Below are positions 18,779 through 30,033 of a stretch of DNA of 64,000 nucleotides, one piece after another. This DNA comes from Aureimonas mangrovi (GTDB taxonomy: Bacteria; Pseudomonadota; Alphaproteobacteria; Rhizobiales; Rhizobiaceae). The stretch's first letter is position 1; every line of letters starts with the position of its first letter. The notes beneath the pieces are model-generated. The model searched no databases and was not told where the DNA came from. It saw only the letters and a program-made list of their open reading frames with translations. The stretch is taken from assembly GCF_014058705.1 (NCBI RefSeq), contig NZ_CP059692.1, forward strand, positions 248,001 to 312,000, in the 5' to 3' direction. The position numbers and the translations under genes were made by a program.

Positions 18779-19822
18779 TCAGCGTCGCCGCGTGCGGTTG
18801 CGCGCGGCGCCGACCCCGATATCGACGAGCGTGCGCCGCATGATCGTCGTCGACAAGGCGGCCTCCTTGCGGCTGACGAGAATGTCGGCCTCGATCCGCG
18901 ACAGGACATCGGCGATCTCGTCCTCGCTCCAGGCGCCGAGCGCCGTCTCCATCGCCTGACGACGGCGGAAATGCGGGCGTCGGCGCTCGACGACGGAGGA
19001 GAGCGTCGCGCCCGAGCGCTCGACCTCCTGGCGCATCGAGAGGAGCCCGTGGAAATAGCGCATCAGCCCCTGATGGAGCTGGAAGCTCGCCGTCCCCGAG
19101 GAAATCAGCCGGTCGACCAGCTCGGGGATCTTGCGCACGTCGCCGCAGGCCGCCGCGTCGATCGCCTCGTCCACCGTATCGAGCGAAACGTCGCCGACCA
19201 CGGCGATGACGTCCGCCTCGGTGATCCCGGCCTGGCCGCGCGCATAAAGGCACAGTTTGCGGACCTCGCCGCGCGAAGCGAGGCGGTCCGCGCCGAGGCG
19301 CTGGCGCAGCGCCTCCCGGGCGGCGCGCTCGATCACGAGACCGGACAGGTCCAGCTCCTCGTCGATCATGCGGTCCAGAGCGCGGGCCTCGTCAGGAAAA
19401 CACGGCAAGGCGATCGAAGCGCGGCCGCGCTCGGCGTTGACGCGCAGCGCTGAATTCTTCTTCAGATCGCCCGCCTCGATGACGATCGTGGTCTCGGCCG
19501 GCGGCGCGGCGGCGAGATCGGACACCGCATCGGCGAGGTTCTTGCCGTTGCCGGCGTGGCGCACGCGGATAAGCCGCCGCCCGCCGAACATCGAAACGGT
19601 GCGGGCCTCGTCGAAAAGGCGGCCGATGTCGCGCTCCAGTTCGTCCGCGTTCATCGAGACGGCGGCGAAAGCGTCGGAAAGGTCGGTGCCGGACAGCCGC
19701 GCGACGGTGTCCGCGCGCTCGGAAACGAGACCGGGATCGGGGCCGTAGAGGAGGACGATCGGGAAGCTGGTGTCGGGGCGGGAGAGGAAACCGTCGACCT
19801 CGCCCGCCTTTTTCTGCGCCAT
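18779..19822 (-). CDS. holA: DNA polymerase III delta subunit
   Basis: 347 residues. Delta opens the beta sliding clamp within the clamp loader. The N-terminal stretch VLLYGPDPGLVSERADTV, the clamp-binding region SMFGGRRLIRVR at about 84-95, and C-terminal helices RLISSGTASFQLHQGLMRYF fit the HolA family. It lies 3 bases downstream of lptE on the same strand, forming the widely conserved leuS-lptE-holA order. Confidence 0.93.
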   Translation of the reverse strand: MAQKKAGEVDGFLSRPDTSFPIVLLYGPDPGLVSERADTVARLSGTDLSDAFAAVSMNADELERDIGRLFDEARTVSMFGGRRLIRVRHAGNGKNLADAVSDLAAAPPAETTIVIEAGDLKKNSALRVNAERGRASIALPCFPDEARALDRMIDEELDLSGLVIERAAREALRQRLGADRLASRGEVRKLCLYARGQAGITEADVIAVVGDVSLDTVDEAIDAAACGDVRKIPELVDRLISSGTASFQLHQGLMRYFHGLLSMRQEVERSGATLSSVVERRRPHFRRRQAMETALGAWSEDEIADVLSRIEADILVSRKEAALSTTIMRRTLVDIGVGAARNRTRRR

Positions 19823-19825
19823 TGA

Positions 19826-20404
19826 TCAGCTCGGCGGCGCGGCGAAGGCCTCGCGCTGCAGGATGGGTAGAACGGCGGCCGCCACGCGGTCGGCGAGATC
19901 GCGGCCGGCATTGTCGCGCGCGTCGAGAAGCGCGCGGCGGGCGGCGTAGAGCTGGTCGGAACGGTCGAAGGGCGCCGTCGTCGTGCGCGACCCGGTGCCG
20001 AGCACCACGCGGTCGGAGACGCGTCGCACCGTATAGGTGGCGCGCATGGAATAGATGCTGGCCGTCGGCACGCCCGAACCGCCGCCCTGCACCGACACGC
20101 CCTGTTCGGTGCCGGACACGGCGAGGTCGACGACGTAGAGCGGGTCGCGCACGCCTTCGGCGCCGTTCAGGCGGAAGAGCAGCGAATTGCGCACGATCTG
20201 CGCGGTGCGGGTCGTGGCGAGCTGCACGTCGATGCGCCCGGCGAGCTGGTCGAGAACGCTCTGCCCCTGCCCGGTCACCGGATCGACGCTGGTCGGCCCG
20301 TAGAGCGGCCCGGCCGTGCAGGCCGACAGCGCGAGCGCAAGACCGAGCGCCGCGAGGCGCAGGCCGGACGACGAGGGGCCGGGGTGCGACCTAGAGAACG
20401 ACAT
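19826..20404 (-). CDS. lptE: LPS-assembly lipoprotein LptE
   Basis: 192 residues. LptE plugs the LptD barrel that inserts lipopolysaccharide in the outer membrane. A signal peptide with lipobox ALSAC ends at Cys29, followed by the family start of the mature protein, TAGPLYGP. The rest alternates strands with a C-terminal helix [27 protein letters not shown]-type (seen as [15 protein letters not shown]). The ATG at 20404 overlaps the last 14 bases of leuS. Identification rests on lipobox, size and position between leuS and holA, since LptE diverges fast. Confidence 0.85.
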   Translation of the reverse strand: MSFSRSHPGPSSSGLRLAALGLALALSACTAGPLYGPTSVDPVTGQGQSVLDQLAGRIDVQLATTRTAQIVRNSLLFRLNGAEGVRDPLYVVDLAVSGTEQGVSVQGGGSGVPTASIYSMRATYTVRRVSDRVVLGTGSRTTTAPFDRSDQLYAARRALLDARDNAGRDLADRVAAAVLPILQREAFAAPPS

Positions 20405-23012
20405 TGACGATCCTTCCCGGAACGACGACCACACGCTTGGGTGTCGCACCATCCAACAGGTTCTTCACCGCGTCGAGAGCCAGCGCGGCACGCTCCACGT
20501 CTTCGCGCGCCGCATCGGCCGAAACCCGCAGGTCCGCGCGTTTCTTGCCGTTGACCTGGACGGGCAGGACGATCTCGTCATCGACGAGGAGCGCTGGATC
20601 GACCGTCGGCCATGGCGCCTGCGCCGCAAGTCCGCCTTCGCCGAGCACGGCCCAGCATTCCTCGGCCAGATGCGGCATCATCGGCGCGACGAGCCGCGTC
20701 AGGATGGACAGCGCCTCGCGGGCAGCCGTGCGCAGCGCCGGATCGCGCTCCAGCGCTTCGGGCTTGAGGCTCGCGGCCAGAAGGTTCACCAGCTCGTAGA
20801 GCCGCGCCACGGCCTTGTTGAAGGCGAGGCGCTCGATGTCGTCGCCGACGCCGGCGGCCGTGCGATGCGCGGCGCGACGAACCTCGTCGGCCGCCGGGCT
20901 CGCGCCGGTATCGCCGCCGCCGGTATCGCCCAGCGCCTCCGCCGTCTCGGCGACAAGGCGCCAAACGCGCTGTACGAAGCGGTGGGCACCCTCGGCGCCG
21001 GCCTCGGTCCAGATCACGTCCCGCTCGGGCGGGGAGTCCGACAGCATGAACCAGCGCGCCGTGTCCGCGCCGTAGCCGGTGATGATGTCGTCCGGGTCGA
21101 CGACGTTCTTCTTCGACTTCGACATCTTCTCGATGGAGCCGATCTCGACGCGCTCGCCTGTCGAGAGGCGCCGCGCGGTGCGCACGCCGTCCACCTCCTC
21201 GATGGCGATGTCGGCCGGCGCCACCCATTCGCCGCGGCCGTTCTCGCCGACGATCCGATAGGTCTCGTGGACGACCATGCCCTGCGTGAACAGGCCCTTG
21301 AAGGGCTCGTCCAGCGAAAGGTGGCCGGTGGCGCTCATCGCCCTGGTGAAGAAGCGCGAATAGAGGAGGTGCAGGATCGCGTGCTCGATGCCGCCGATAT
21401 ACTGGTCCACCGGCAGCCAGCGATCGGCGATCGCGGGAACGGTGGGCTCGGGCGCACGCGGCGCGGTGAAGCGCGCGTAGTACCACGAGGAGTCCACGAA
21501 GGTGTCCATCGTGTCTGTTTCACGTGAAGCATCGCTGCCGCACTGCGGGCATTTCGCTCGGCGCCAGGTGGGGTGGCGATCCAGCGGATTGCCCGGCTTG
21601 TCGAAGTCGATGTCGTCCGGCAGCCTGACCGGCAGGTTCTCGCGCGCCTCCGGCACGGTGCCGCAGGCTTCGCAATGCAGGACCGGGATCGGGCAGCCCC
21701 AGTAGCGCTGGCGCGAGACGCCCCAGTCGCGCAGGCGGAACTGCGTCTCGCGCTGGCCCCAGCCGGCCTTCTCGAAGATTTCGAGAGAGCGATCCATCGC
21801 CTGCTGGCAGGTCTGCACCGTGCCCGGCTCGCCGACCCAGCGCACGTAGCGCACTTCCTGCGTCTTCGGTGGCACGAAGGCGGTGTCTGTGACGCGCTCA
21901 TCCGAATCCAGCGGCACGAAGACGTCGAGAACCGGAAGGCCGTATTTGCGCGCGAAGTCGAGGTCGCGCTGGTCGTGCGCAGGGCAGCCGATGACGGCGC
22001 CTGTGCCGTAGTCCATCAGCACGAAATTGGCGATGTAAAGCGGCAGCTCCCAGCTTGGGTCGGCCGGATGCGTGACCTTGATGCCGGTGTCGAGGCCGAG
22101 CTTTTCGGCGGTGTCGATCTCGGCCTGCGAGGTGCCATGGCGCCGGCATTCCTCCGCGAAGGCGGCGACCTTGGGGTCGCGTTCGGCGAGCGCCCTGGCC
22201 AGCGGGTGGTCGGCGGCGATCGCCGCGAAGGTCGGCCCGTACATGGTGTCGGCGCGGGTGGTGAAGACCGGCAGCGTCTCGAAGCCCTCGGGCGCACCCT
22301 TCAGGCCGAATGCGAAGGAGAGGCCCTGCGACTTGCCGATCCAGTTCTTCTGCATCACACGCACCTTCTCCGGCCAGCCCGGCAGGTGGTCGAGCGCGGA
22401 GAGGAGATCCTCGGCGAAATCGGTGATGCGGAAGAACCACTGCGTCAGCTCGCGGCTTTCGACGAGCGCGCCCGAGCGCCAGCCGCGCCCGTCGATCACC
22501 TGCTCGTTGGCGAGCACGGTCATGTCGACCGGGTCCCAGTTGACCTTGGACTTCTTGCGGTAGGCAAGGCCCTTCTCCAGCATGTCGAGGAAGAGCATCT
22601 GCTGGCGGTGATAGTATTCGACGTCGCAGGTGGCGAATTCGCGGGACCAGTCGAGCGACAGGCCCATCGACTTCAGCTGCTTGCGCATCGTCGCGATGTT
22701 CTCGTAGGTCCACTTGGCCGGGTGGACCTTGTTCTGCATCGCGGCGTTCTCGGCCGGCATGCCGAAGGCGTCCCAGCCCATCGGATGCAGGACGTTGAAA
22801 CCCTTGGCGCGCTTGTAGCGGGCGACGACGTCGCCCATCGCATAGTTGCGTACATGCCCCATGTGAATGCGCCCGGAGGGATAGGGGAACATCTCAAGGA
22901 CGTAGTAGGTCTCGCCGGGCGCTTCCGCGTCGGTCTCGAAGATGCGTGCCCCGGCCCAGGCCTCCTGCCACTTCGGTTCGGCGCTGCGCGCGTTGTAGCG
23001 TTCGATCGGCAT
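20391..23012 (-). CDS. leuS: Leucyl-tRNA synthetase
   Basis: 873 residues, class I synthetase that charges tRNALeu and edits mischarged products. HIGH-type motif HMGH is at residues 50-53 within [14 protein letters not shown], the KMSKS motif at about 628-632, and the connective-peptide editing domain with [13 protein letters not shown] lies between. The ATG at 23012 gives the family N-terminus [16 protein letters not shown]. It contains a parS-like site at 21516-21531 that encodes Ser-Arg-Glu-Thr in an insertion-prone region. Divergent from yggS, with a 115-base gap. Confidence 0.97.
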   Translation of the reverse strand: MPIERYNARSAEPKWQEAWAGARIFETDAEAPGETYYVLEMFPYPSGRIHMGHVRNYAMGDVVARYKRAKGFNVLHPMGWDAFGMPAENAAMQNKVHPAKWTYENIATMRKQLKSMGLSLDWSREFATCDVEYYHRQQMLFLDMLEKGLAYRKKSKVNWDPVDMTVLANEQVIDGRGWRSGALVESRELTQWFFRITDFAEDLLSALDHLPGWPEKVRVMQKNWIGKSQGLSFAFGLKGAPEGFETLPVFTTRADTMYGPTFAAIAADHPLARALAERDPKVAAFAEECRRHGTSQAEIDTAEKLGLDTGIKVTHPADPSWELPLYIANFVLMDYGTGAVIGCPAHDQRDLDFARKYGLPVLDVFVPLDSDERVTDTAFVPPKTQEVRYVRWVGEPGTVQTCQQAMDRSLEIFEKAGWGQRETQFRLRDWGVSRQRYWGCPIPVLHCEACGTVPEARENLPVRLPDDIDFDKPGNPLDRHPTWRRAKCPQCGSDASRETDTMDTFVDSSWYYARFTAPRAPEPTVPAIADRWLPVDQYIGGIEHAILHLLYSRFFTRAMSATGHLSLDEPFKGLFTQGMVVHETYRIVGENGRGEWVAPADIAIEEVDGVRTARRLSTGERVEIGSIEKMSKSKKNVVDPDDIITGYGADTARWFMLSDSPPERDVIWTEAGAEGAHRFVQRVWRLVAETAEALGDTGGGDTGASPAADEVRRAAHRTAAGVGDDIERLAFNKAVARLYELVNLLAASLKPEALERDPALRTAAREALSILTRLVAPMMPHLAEECWAVLGEGGLAAQAPWPTVDPALLVDDEIVLPVQVNGKKRADLRVSADAAREDVERAALALDAVKNLLDGATPKRVVVVPGRIVNVVL
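21516..21531. other. parS-like site (15 of 16) inside leuS
   Basis: TGTTTCACGTGAAGCA, one mismatch (position 14) to TGTTTCACGTGAAACA. About 3 kb right of parB; one of the two best matches in the window. Confidence 0.85.
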
Positions 23013-23053
23013 GAGGCGGTCTTGGGTCTCGATATGGGGAAGCGATTGAGGGT

Positions 23054-23068
23054 AGGTAAGCATTACCT
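23054..23068. promoter_or_regulatory. Inverted repeat between leuS and yggS
   Basis: AGGTAA-GCA-TTACCT, a 6-3-6 inverted repeat in the short divergent region. It could be an operator for either gene. No known regulator is suggested by the sequence. Confidence 0.3.
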
Positions 23069-23127
23069 GCGCAGGAGGGCATACGCGCTCCCCGCGTCGA
23101 TTTCCAGACGATACGAACGGCAGCGGC

Positions 23128-23793
23128 ATGACGAACGAATCCACTGAGCGCCTGAAGAACATCCGCGAGCGGGTGGAGCGGGCGACCGAGGCGAGCGGCC
23201 GAGGGGATGGCGCGGTGCTGCTCGTCGCCGTCTCCAAGACCTTCGAGGCTGAAGACATCCGCCCGGTTCTCGCGGCCGGCCAGCGCGTCTTCGGGGAGAA
23301 CAAGGTGCAGGAGGCGAAGGCCAAATGGCCGGGCCTGCGCGAGGAGTTCGACGGGGTCGAACTGCATCTCATCGGGCCGCTGCAGTCCAACAAGGCCGGC
23401 GAGGCTGTGGCGCTGTTCGACGTGATCGAGACGGTGGACCGCGAGAAGATCGCCCGCGAACTCGCCAAGGAGATGACGAAACAAGGGCGGCGCCCGCGCC
23501 TCTACGTGCAGGTCAATATCGGGGAGGAACCGCAGAAGGCCGGCATCGCGCCCGGCGAGGCGGCGGCCTTCGTGGAGCGCTGCCGGACGGTGCATGGGCT
23601 GGAAGTGGAAGGGCTGATGTGCATTCCGCCCCTCGAAGGCGATCCCGCGCCCTTCTTCGACACGCTGGCAAGGCTCGCCACGAAGGCGGGCGTCGAGAAG
23701 CTGTCGATGGGTATGTCCGGCGACTTCGAGACGGCCATCGCTCACGGCGCGACCAGCGTGCGCGTCGGCTCGGCGATTTTTGGCGAGCGGTAG
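23128..23793 (+). CDS. yggS: YggS/PROSC-family pyridoxal-phosphate homeostasis protein
   Basis: 221 residues. It binds PLP without known enzymatic activity and keeps vitamin B6 and amino-acid pools balanced. [16 protein letters not shown] carries the Schiff-base Lys (about residue 36); [28 protein letters not shown] and the C-terminal [20 protein letters not shown]-type phosphate-binding loop ([17 protein letters not shown]) are all present. Divergent from leuS. The module that follows (toxin-antitoxin) is not related in function. Confidence 0.93.
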   Translation: MTNESTERLKNIRERVERATEASGRGDGAVLLVAVSKTFEAEDIRPVLAAGQRVFGENKVQEAKAKWPGLREEFDGVELHLIGPLQSNKAGEAVALFDVIETVDREKIARELAKEMTKQGRRPRLYVQVNIGEEPQKAGIAPGEAAAFVERCRTVHGLEVEGLMCIPPLEGDPAPFFDTLARLATKAGVEKLSMGMSGDFETAIAHGATSVRVGSAIFGER

Positions 23794-23801
23794 CGAGCTG
23801 T

Positions 23802-23830
23802 TTGGTTTGCAGGCTGCGACACGCTATATT
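23802..23830 (+). promoter_or_regulatory. Candidate promoter of the toxin-antitoxin pair
   Basis: TTGGTT (23802-23807) and TATATT (23825-23830) with a 17-base spacer. The antitoxin ATG is 23 bases downstream of the -10 with AAGGAACGG between. This suggests that the module carries its own promoter. Confidence 0.45.
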
Positions 23831-23852
23831 GTGGTCGAGCAAGGAACGGATC

Positions 23853-24029
23853 ATGACCATCGGCGCAAGACCTATTACGCATCAGGTGGCGAAGCCTCAG
23901 AAGCGAGGTTCGGGCAACGGCAACGTTGGAGACGTTAGCCAAGAGAGCCGGGCCGACGCCGTCGAAAGGGCTCTTTCTGCCACGGTGCGTAAGCATGGTG
24001 AGGCTTTAAAACGTCTCGCCAAGGCGTGA
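23853..24029 (+). CDS. Putative antitoxin of a Doc-type toxin-antitoxin module
   Basis: 58 residues, start MTIGARPITHQVAKPQKRG, end HGEALKRLAKA, basic at both ends. It is not recognisably Phd-like: no clear N-terminal Phd/YefM DNA-binding domain is seen. Role is inferred from its position: its stop overlaps the doc start (GTGA), the normal antitoxin-first order, and the C-terminal helix with alternating charges could bind the toxin. Ribosome site AAGGAACGG. Codon use is visibly less GC-biased (ACG, GTT, TTA-type wobble choices) than in the flanking genes, in keeping with acquisition. Confidence 0.65.
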   Translation: MTIGARPITHQVAKPQKRGSGNGNVGDVSQESRADAVERALSATVRKHGEALKRLAKA

Positions 24030-24430
24030 GCGAGCGCATCTTTCTTTCAGCCGGCGATATCGTTCGCATTCACGACGACATGGTCGAGCGGTACGGCGGA
24101 CTTCGCGGAATCCGTGACGAGAACGCGCTCGGGTCGGCTGTTCAACGCCCAGATGATAAGTCGTATTACGAACCGGACGCATCCCTGCCCGAGCTGGCAG
24201 CATCGCTCGCCTACGGGCTCGCAAAGAACCACGCGTTCAACGATGCCAACAAACGAGCGTCCTTAGCTGCGATGAGCGTTTTCTTGAACCTCAATGGCTT
24301 CGAGCTGGACGCCGAAGCGGATGTCGTCATCGAGACCTGGGTCGCGCTGGCGGCCGGCCGTCTCTCCGAGGCCGAGCTCGCCGCGTGGATCGCGGCGCAT
24401 TTGGCCGCCTTCTCCGACGCGCGGGAATAA
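24026..24430 (+). CDS. doc: Doc-family toxin (Fic fold)
   Basis: 134 residues from a GTG that overlaps the upstream stop. The Doc/Fic motif HAFNDANKR is at residues 69-77 (H, F, N/D, N, K and R all present), preceded by SLAYGLAKN as in Doc. P1 phage Doc phosphorylates EF-Tu Thr382 and stops translation. Length is normal for a free-standing Doc (about 125-135). The module lies between two housekeeping genes on the same strand and has no mobile-element remnant next to it. Confidence 0.88.
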   Translation: MSERIFLSAGDIVRIHDDMVERYGGLRGIRDENALGSAVQRPDDKSYYEPDASLPELAASLAYGLAKNHAFNDANKRASLAAMSVFLNLNGFELDAEADVVIETWVALAAGRLSEAELAAWIAAHLAAFSDARE

Positions 24431-24532
24431 CGCCCTTCGCCTGTACTGCGGCGCAACCGGCGCCCTAACTAGCCTCGCGCCGGCCTGAAGGCGCGCGCCG
24501 CGCGTCGCCGAGCCCCCGCGAAGGTGCGTTCG

Positions 24533-25588
24533 ATGTCCGTAACCCCTACCAAGTCTGAAATCGCGCGCCGCACGGTCGTCGTCACCAGCATTGTCCTCGC
24601 CTTCCTGTTGATCGCGACGGTCATCTACGCGAGTTCGACGGCCTTCTTCCTGCTGTTCGCGGCATTGATTCTCGCGGCGATCTTCGACGGGCTCGCCTCG
24701 CTCCTCGGCCGGCTCGGTGTGCCACGCAAGGTGGGGCTCATCCTCGTCTTCCTCCTGACGCTGGTCGGGCTGGCCGCGTTGTTCTTCTTCGGCGGCGCGA
24801 CTCTCTTCCAGCAGGGCAGCCGGCTGGTGCAGGCGGTCGTCTCGCAGGCCGAGAGCCTGCTGACGCGCGCACAGGAGGCCGGCCTGCCGATCGACTTGGA
24901 AAGCATCAACGCCCAGAGTCTCGGCAACATGCTGCCGGCGCCCGGCGGCATTGTCGCCTCCGCCGGCAACGCGCTGTTCGCGCTCGGCGGCGCGTTCGGC
25001 AACATCTTCGTGATCTTCTTCCTCGCCGCCTTCTCGGTCTGGGAGCCCGGCGTCTACAAGCGCGGTTTCCTCTCGCTCCTGCCCAGGGACAAGCGCCAGA
25101 AGGTCTCGAACGCCATCGACGACGGGGCCCAGAACCTCAAGATGTGGCTGCTTGGCCAGGGGTTCTCGATGCTGACCGTCTTTGTCGTCAGCTGGTTCGG
25201 CCTCTGGCTCATCGGAATGCCCTACGCCTTCCTGCTGGCGCTCCAGGCCGGTCTTCTCGCCTTCGTGCCGACGATCGGCGCGTTCGCGGCCGGTGTGCCG
25301 ATCATCCTCACGGGCCTGTCGGTCAGTCCGTCGATGGCGTTGTGGGGCCTTGGCGTCTACGTCCTCATCCAAGGCGCCGAGAGCAATATCTCGACGCCGA
25401 TCGCCCAGCGCTGGGCGACCTCGCTGCCGCCGGCTCTGACGCTGACGGTGCAGCTCGTCTTCGGCATTCTCTTCGGCCTCGGCGGCTTCATTCTCGCTGT
25501 GCCGCTCATGGCCGTGATCATGGTGATCGTCCAGCGCCTCTACGTCGAGGACACGCTCGGCGGCGGCGTGCCCTCGCCCCGGGACTGA
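24533..25588 (+). CDS. AI-2E family (PerM-like) transporter
   Basis: 351 residues with about 7-8 membrane helices. A pair of N-terminal helices (TSIVLAFLLIATVIYASS and FFLLFAALILAAIFDGL) is followed by a long amphipathic section, then the C-terminal core AFVPTIGAFAAGVPIILTGL and GGFILAVPLMAVIMV typical of the UPF0118/AI-2E exporter family. Family substrates range from autoinducer-2 to sodium/protons, so the substrate here is not assigned. ATG at 24533 is preferred to a GTG three codons upstream. Confidence 0.85.
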   Translation: MSVTPTKSEIARRTVVVTSIVLAFLLIATVIYASSTAFFLLFAALILAAIFDGLASLLGRLGVPRKVGLILVFLLTLVGLAALFFFGGATLFQQGSRLVQAVVSQAESLLTRAQEAGLPIDLESINAQSLGNMLPAPGGIVASAGNALFALGGAFGNIFVIFFLAAFSVWEPGVYKRGFLSLLPRDKRQKVSNAIDDGAQNLKMWLLGQGFSMLTVFVVSWFGLWLIGMPYAFLLALQAGLLAFVPTIGAFAAGVPIILTGLSVSPSMALWGLGVYVLIQGAESNISTPIAQRWATSLPPALTLTVQLVFGILFGLGGFILAVPLMAVIMVIVQRLYVEDTLGGGVPSPRD

Positions 25589-25657
25589 ACGCGCACGCAC
25601 TTCAAAACCGGTCGCGACCTGTTAGAACGGAGACGACACAGCCAAGGGAGGGCGCGT

Positions 25658-27613
<1,956 letters not shown>

Positions 27614-27755
27614 GCTAACCGGGCGGACCCGGGCCGGCGCACCCGCCTCGCCCAGTTGCGCCGGGATGGACGGATCGCCGACCACCCCCTTGCGCAATGC
27701 GGGATGAGGCCCCATCCTTCTTCTCGTGTTCAACGTAATGGAAGGAGGTGATCCG

Positions 27756-27827
27756 ATGTCGAGTGATTTCCCAATGCCGGCCGGGTCTTTCATGTCTCGT
27801 GGTGCGGAAGGGGCAGCCTCCTTCTGA
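27756..27827 (+). CDS. Possible 23-residue leader or small protein with extreme Shine-Dalgarno
   Basis: MSSDFPMPAGSF, then MSRGAEGAASF. The ATG is preceded by AAGGAGGTGATCC (27742-27754), complementary over 13 bases to the usual 3' end of 16S rRNA (GGATCACCTCCTT), with the AGGAGG core at an ideal distance. The last codons, CCTCCTTC at 27817-27824, are the exact reverse complement of GAAGGAGG in the ribosome site, so the mRNA could fold to hide it. I do not recognise the peptide. It may be a small protein, a leader peptide, or no gene at all. Confidence 0.45.
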   Translation: MSSDFPMPAGSFMSRGAEGAASF

Positions 27828-27881
27828 GCTTCGGACTGTCGATCCAGCGGGTCAGCCCGCCGGCATGACAGACATCACGGA

Positions 27882-27918
27882 GGCCGCTTCCCGGGACCGG
27901 GAAGCGGCCTTTTCGTTT
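27882..27918. terminator. Strong intrinsic terminator (13-bp stem)
   Basis: GGCCGCTTCCCGG, loop GA, CCGGGAAGCGGCC, followed by TTTTCGTTT. It ends the transcript from the left. It lies 21 bases past the stop of the convergent YqaA-like gene and may stop both. Confidence 0.9.
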
Positions 27919-27939
27919 GTCACGGCTCCTGCGCGCTCG

Positions 27940-28521
27940 TCAGTGGATGAACCGGATCGCGGCGAAGCCGCCGATCAGGAGCACCAGCCCAAGCGTGAAG
28001 ACGAGGCCGAGGCGGCGCTCGATGAAGTCACGGATCGGCGGGCCGATCCAGCGCAGCAACCCTGCGACGAGGAAGAAGCGCAGGCCGCGTGCCGCGATCG
28101 AGGACAGGACGAAAACGAGGAGGTTGAAACCCGTCGCGCCGCTGGCGATGGTGACGACCTTGAAGGGGAAGGGCGTCAGCCCGCCGATCAAGACGATCCA
28201 CGCGCCCCACTCGTTGTACATGGCGGCGAATTCGGCAAACTTGTCGCCATAACCGTAAAGGGTGAGGATCGGCCGGGCGACGCTCTCGAAGAGCAGCGCG
28301 CCGATGAAATATCCGGCGACCGCTCCCGCGACCGAGGCCGCCGTGCAGACGAAGGCGAGCCACCACGCGCTCTTCGGGCGCGCCAGCACCATCGGCAGGA
28401 GGAGCGCGTCCGGCGGGATCGGGAAGAACGAGCTTTCGGCGAAGGAGACGATGCCGAGCGCGTAGGTCGCGCGCGGGCGCGCGGCGAGCCGCATCGTCCA
28501 GTCGTACAGGGCACGGATCAA
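27940..28521 (-). CDS. YqaA/DedA-like membrane protein
   Basis: 193 residues with about five membrane helices. FAESSFFPIPPDALLLPMVL near the N-terminus, AGYFIGALLFE and the C-terminal half GGLTPFPFKVVTIASGATGF match the SNARE-associated/VTT superfamily, YqaA branch. VTT proteins are tied to lipid scrambling or undecaprenyl-phosphate recycling in other bacteria; the role of the YqaA branch is not known. Start is the ATG at 28521. No clear terminator separates it from the preceding cfa-side intergenic DNA (28522-28639), where I see nothing else. Confidence 0.85.
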   Translation of the reverse strand: MIRALYDWTMRLAARPRATYALGIVSFAESSFFPIPPDALLLPMVLARPKSAWWLAFVCTAASVAGAVAGYFIGALLFESVARPILTLYGYGDKFAEFAAMYNEWGAWIVLIGGLTPFPFKVVTIASGATGFNLLVFVLSSIAARGLRFFLVAGLLRWIGPPIRDFIERRLGLVFTLGLVLLIGGFAAIRFIH

Positions 28522-28639
28522 GGCATTGCTCGCTGAAGCGTTGCATGGGGGCCGAGCCCGTGGCCCTGCCGCGCCCGCTCCTAGCGCAGGATCGCCGTGC
28601 GATGAACCCCTCGAGGCGGGAAGAGCCGGGCGGGCGGCC

Positions 28640-29938
28640 TCAGCTATAGAGGTCGCGGCGCGTGGGCGGCAGGCCCGAGGGGCCGCGCTTGCGCTTGGAG
28701 GCGAGGGTCTGGTTGATCATCGCCGTCGAGGAATCGAAGCCGAGCGAACAGCCTGCGAGATAGACCAGCCACAGCCGTGCCTTCGGCTCGCCGATCTCGG
28801 CGACGGCCGTCTCGAAATTGGCCTGCAGGCGCTCGGCCCAGAGCCGGCAGGTGCGGCCGTAATGCTCGCGCCAGTTCTCGACGTCGTGGACCTCGAACTT
28901 GTGCTCCTCGAGCTTCTGGACGGAATGGCCGATGAAGTCGAGCTCGCCACCGGGGAAGATGTAGCGCGTGAGCGCCTTGTATTCGCGCGAGCGCTTGGTT
29001 CGGAATTCGCGAAGGGTGCGCCGGGCGCTGCGGGTGATGGCGTGGTGGAGATAGAGCCCGCGCGGGCGAAGGAGGCGATGGATCGCCTTGAAGTATTCGT
29101 CGTGGTGCTCGAAGCCGACATGCTCGAACATGCCGATCGAGGCGATCTTGTCGAAGGTGCCGGTCAGTTCCTGGAACGGCTTCAGCTCGATGGTGACGCG
29201 ATCGGACAGGCCGGCGGCCGCCACGCGCTCGGTGGCGAGGTCGAACTGGGCCTGTGAGAGCGTCACGCCATGCGCGGTGATGTCGCGCGTGGAGGCGGCG
29301 TGAATGAGCAGCGCGCCCCAGCCGCAGCCGACATCGAGGAAGCGATCCCCGTCCGCAAGGCGCAGCTTGCGGCAGATCATCTCCAGCTTGTCGGCCTGCG
29401 CCTTGTCGATATCGTCGTGCCAGCCGTCGAAATAGGCACAGGAATAGACCATCCGTTCGTCGAGGAAGGTCTGGTAGAAGCGGTTCGACAGATCGTAGTG
29501 GAACTGGATCGCGGCCTTGGACGAGCCGCTGGCGCGCGCGTCGGCGCCCTCCTCCGGCGCGGCGTAGCGCTCCTGCCTGTGCAGGCGGAAGAGCGAGGGC
29601 AGCGAACGCGCGACCATCCACTTGTCGAGCTTTCGCAAGGTCTCCCGCGTCTTCACCTTCGGACGAAGCTCGGCGATGTCGAAGATCGACCCGTCCTCGA
29701 TGTCGATCGCCTTCTCCATCCAGAGTTCGATCAGCGTGTCGATGCGGGGCCGAAAGGGGAGATGGGCGAGGGCCAGCGGATCGTTCAGCGTCACCACCGG
29801 CCCGTCCGGTGGGCCGAGGCGCTCGCCGGTCCACAGCCGAACGGCGAAACGCGGCTGGAACACCTCCACCGCGTGCCGGACCAAGGCCTCAAGCCGCCGC
29901 AACGGGCCGGACGCCGTCTTCGGGTCGAAATGCTTCAT
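28640..29938 (-). CDS. cfa: Cyclopropane-fatty-acyl-phospholipid synthase
   Basis: 432 residues. It adds a methylene from S-adenosylmethionine to cis double bonds of membrane phospholipids, often in stationary phase or acid stress. SAM site LDVGCGWGALLIHAA lies near residue 195, SIGMFEHVGFEHHDEYF carries active-site residues, and the N-terminal 100 residues form the lipid-binding domain. Start: GGAGG is 8 bases before ATG 29938; an ATG two codons upstream (29944) is possible. The C-terminal tail is rich in Arg/Lys. The gene is monocistronic as far as can be seen. Confidence 0.93.
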   Translation of the reverse strand: MKHFDPKTASGPLRRLEALVRHAVEVFQPRFAVRLWTGERLGPPDGPVVTLNDPLALAHLPFRPRIDTLIELWMEKAIDIEDGSIFDIAELRPKVKTRETLRKLDKWMVARSLPSLFRLHRQERYAAPEEGADARASGSSKAAIQFHYDLSNRFYQTFLDERMVYSCAYFDGWHDDIDKAQADKLEMICRKLRLADGDRFLDVGCGWGALLIHAASTRDITAHGVTLSQAQFDLATERVAAAGLSDRVTIELKPFQELTGTFDKIASIGMFEHVGFEHHDEYFKAIHRLLRPRGLYLHHAITRSARRTLREFRTKRSREYKALTRYIFPGGELDFIGHSVQKLEEHKFEVHDVENWREHYGRTCRLWAERLQANFETAVAEIGEPKARLWLVYLAGCSLGFDSSTAMINQTLASKRKRGPSGLPPTRRDLYS

Positions 29939-30033
29939 CGCCATCACCTCCGCAGAACATGCCAAGGACGCTGGGGAAACCCTTTGCCTCGCTTACGATA
30001 GCGCCGTTCGCGCCGCTCGCCAATCGGGCTCGA

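Larger units (their letters stand above)
27614..27939. other. 326-base region between acsA and the YqaA-like gene
   Basis: It contains no large gene. From left to right there is a weak hairpin around GGATGAGGCCCCATCC (27702-27717), a 15-base anti-Shine-Dalgarno match with a 23-codon ORF (27756-27827), a nested stem (CTGTC...GACAG enclosing GCGGG-tcag-CCCGC, about 27837-27871), and a very strong terminator at 27882-27918. I read it as a short separate transcript or the 3' UTR of acsA. Confidence 0.5.

Noticed and set aside
27740-27754. GGAAGGAGGTGATCC looks like the complement of a 16S rRNA 3' end, so a 16S fragment was considered.
   Set aside because: Only the anti-Shine-Dalgarno tail matches; no other 16S sequence is near on either strand. 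A strong ribosome site is the simpler reading.
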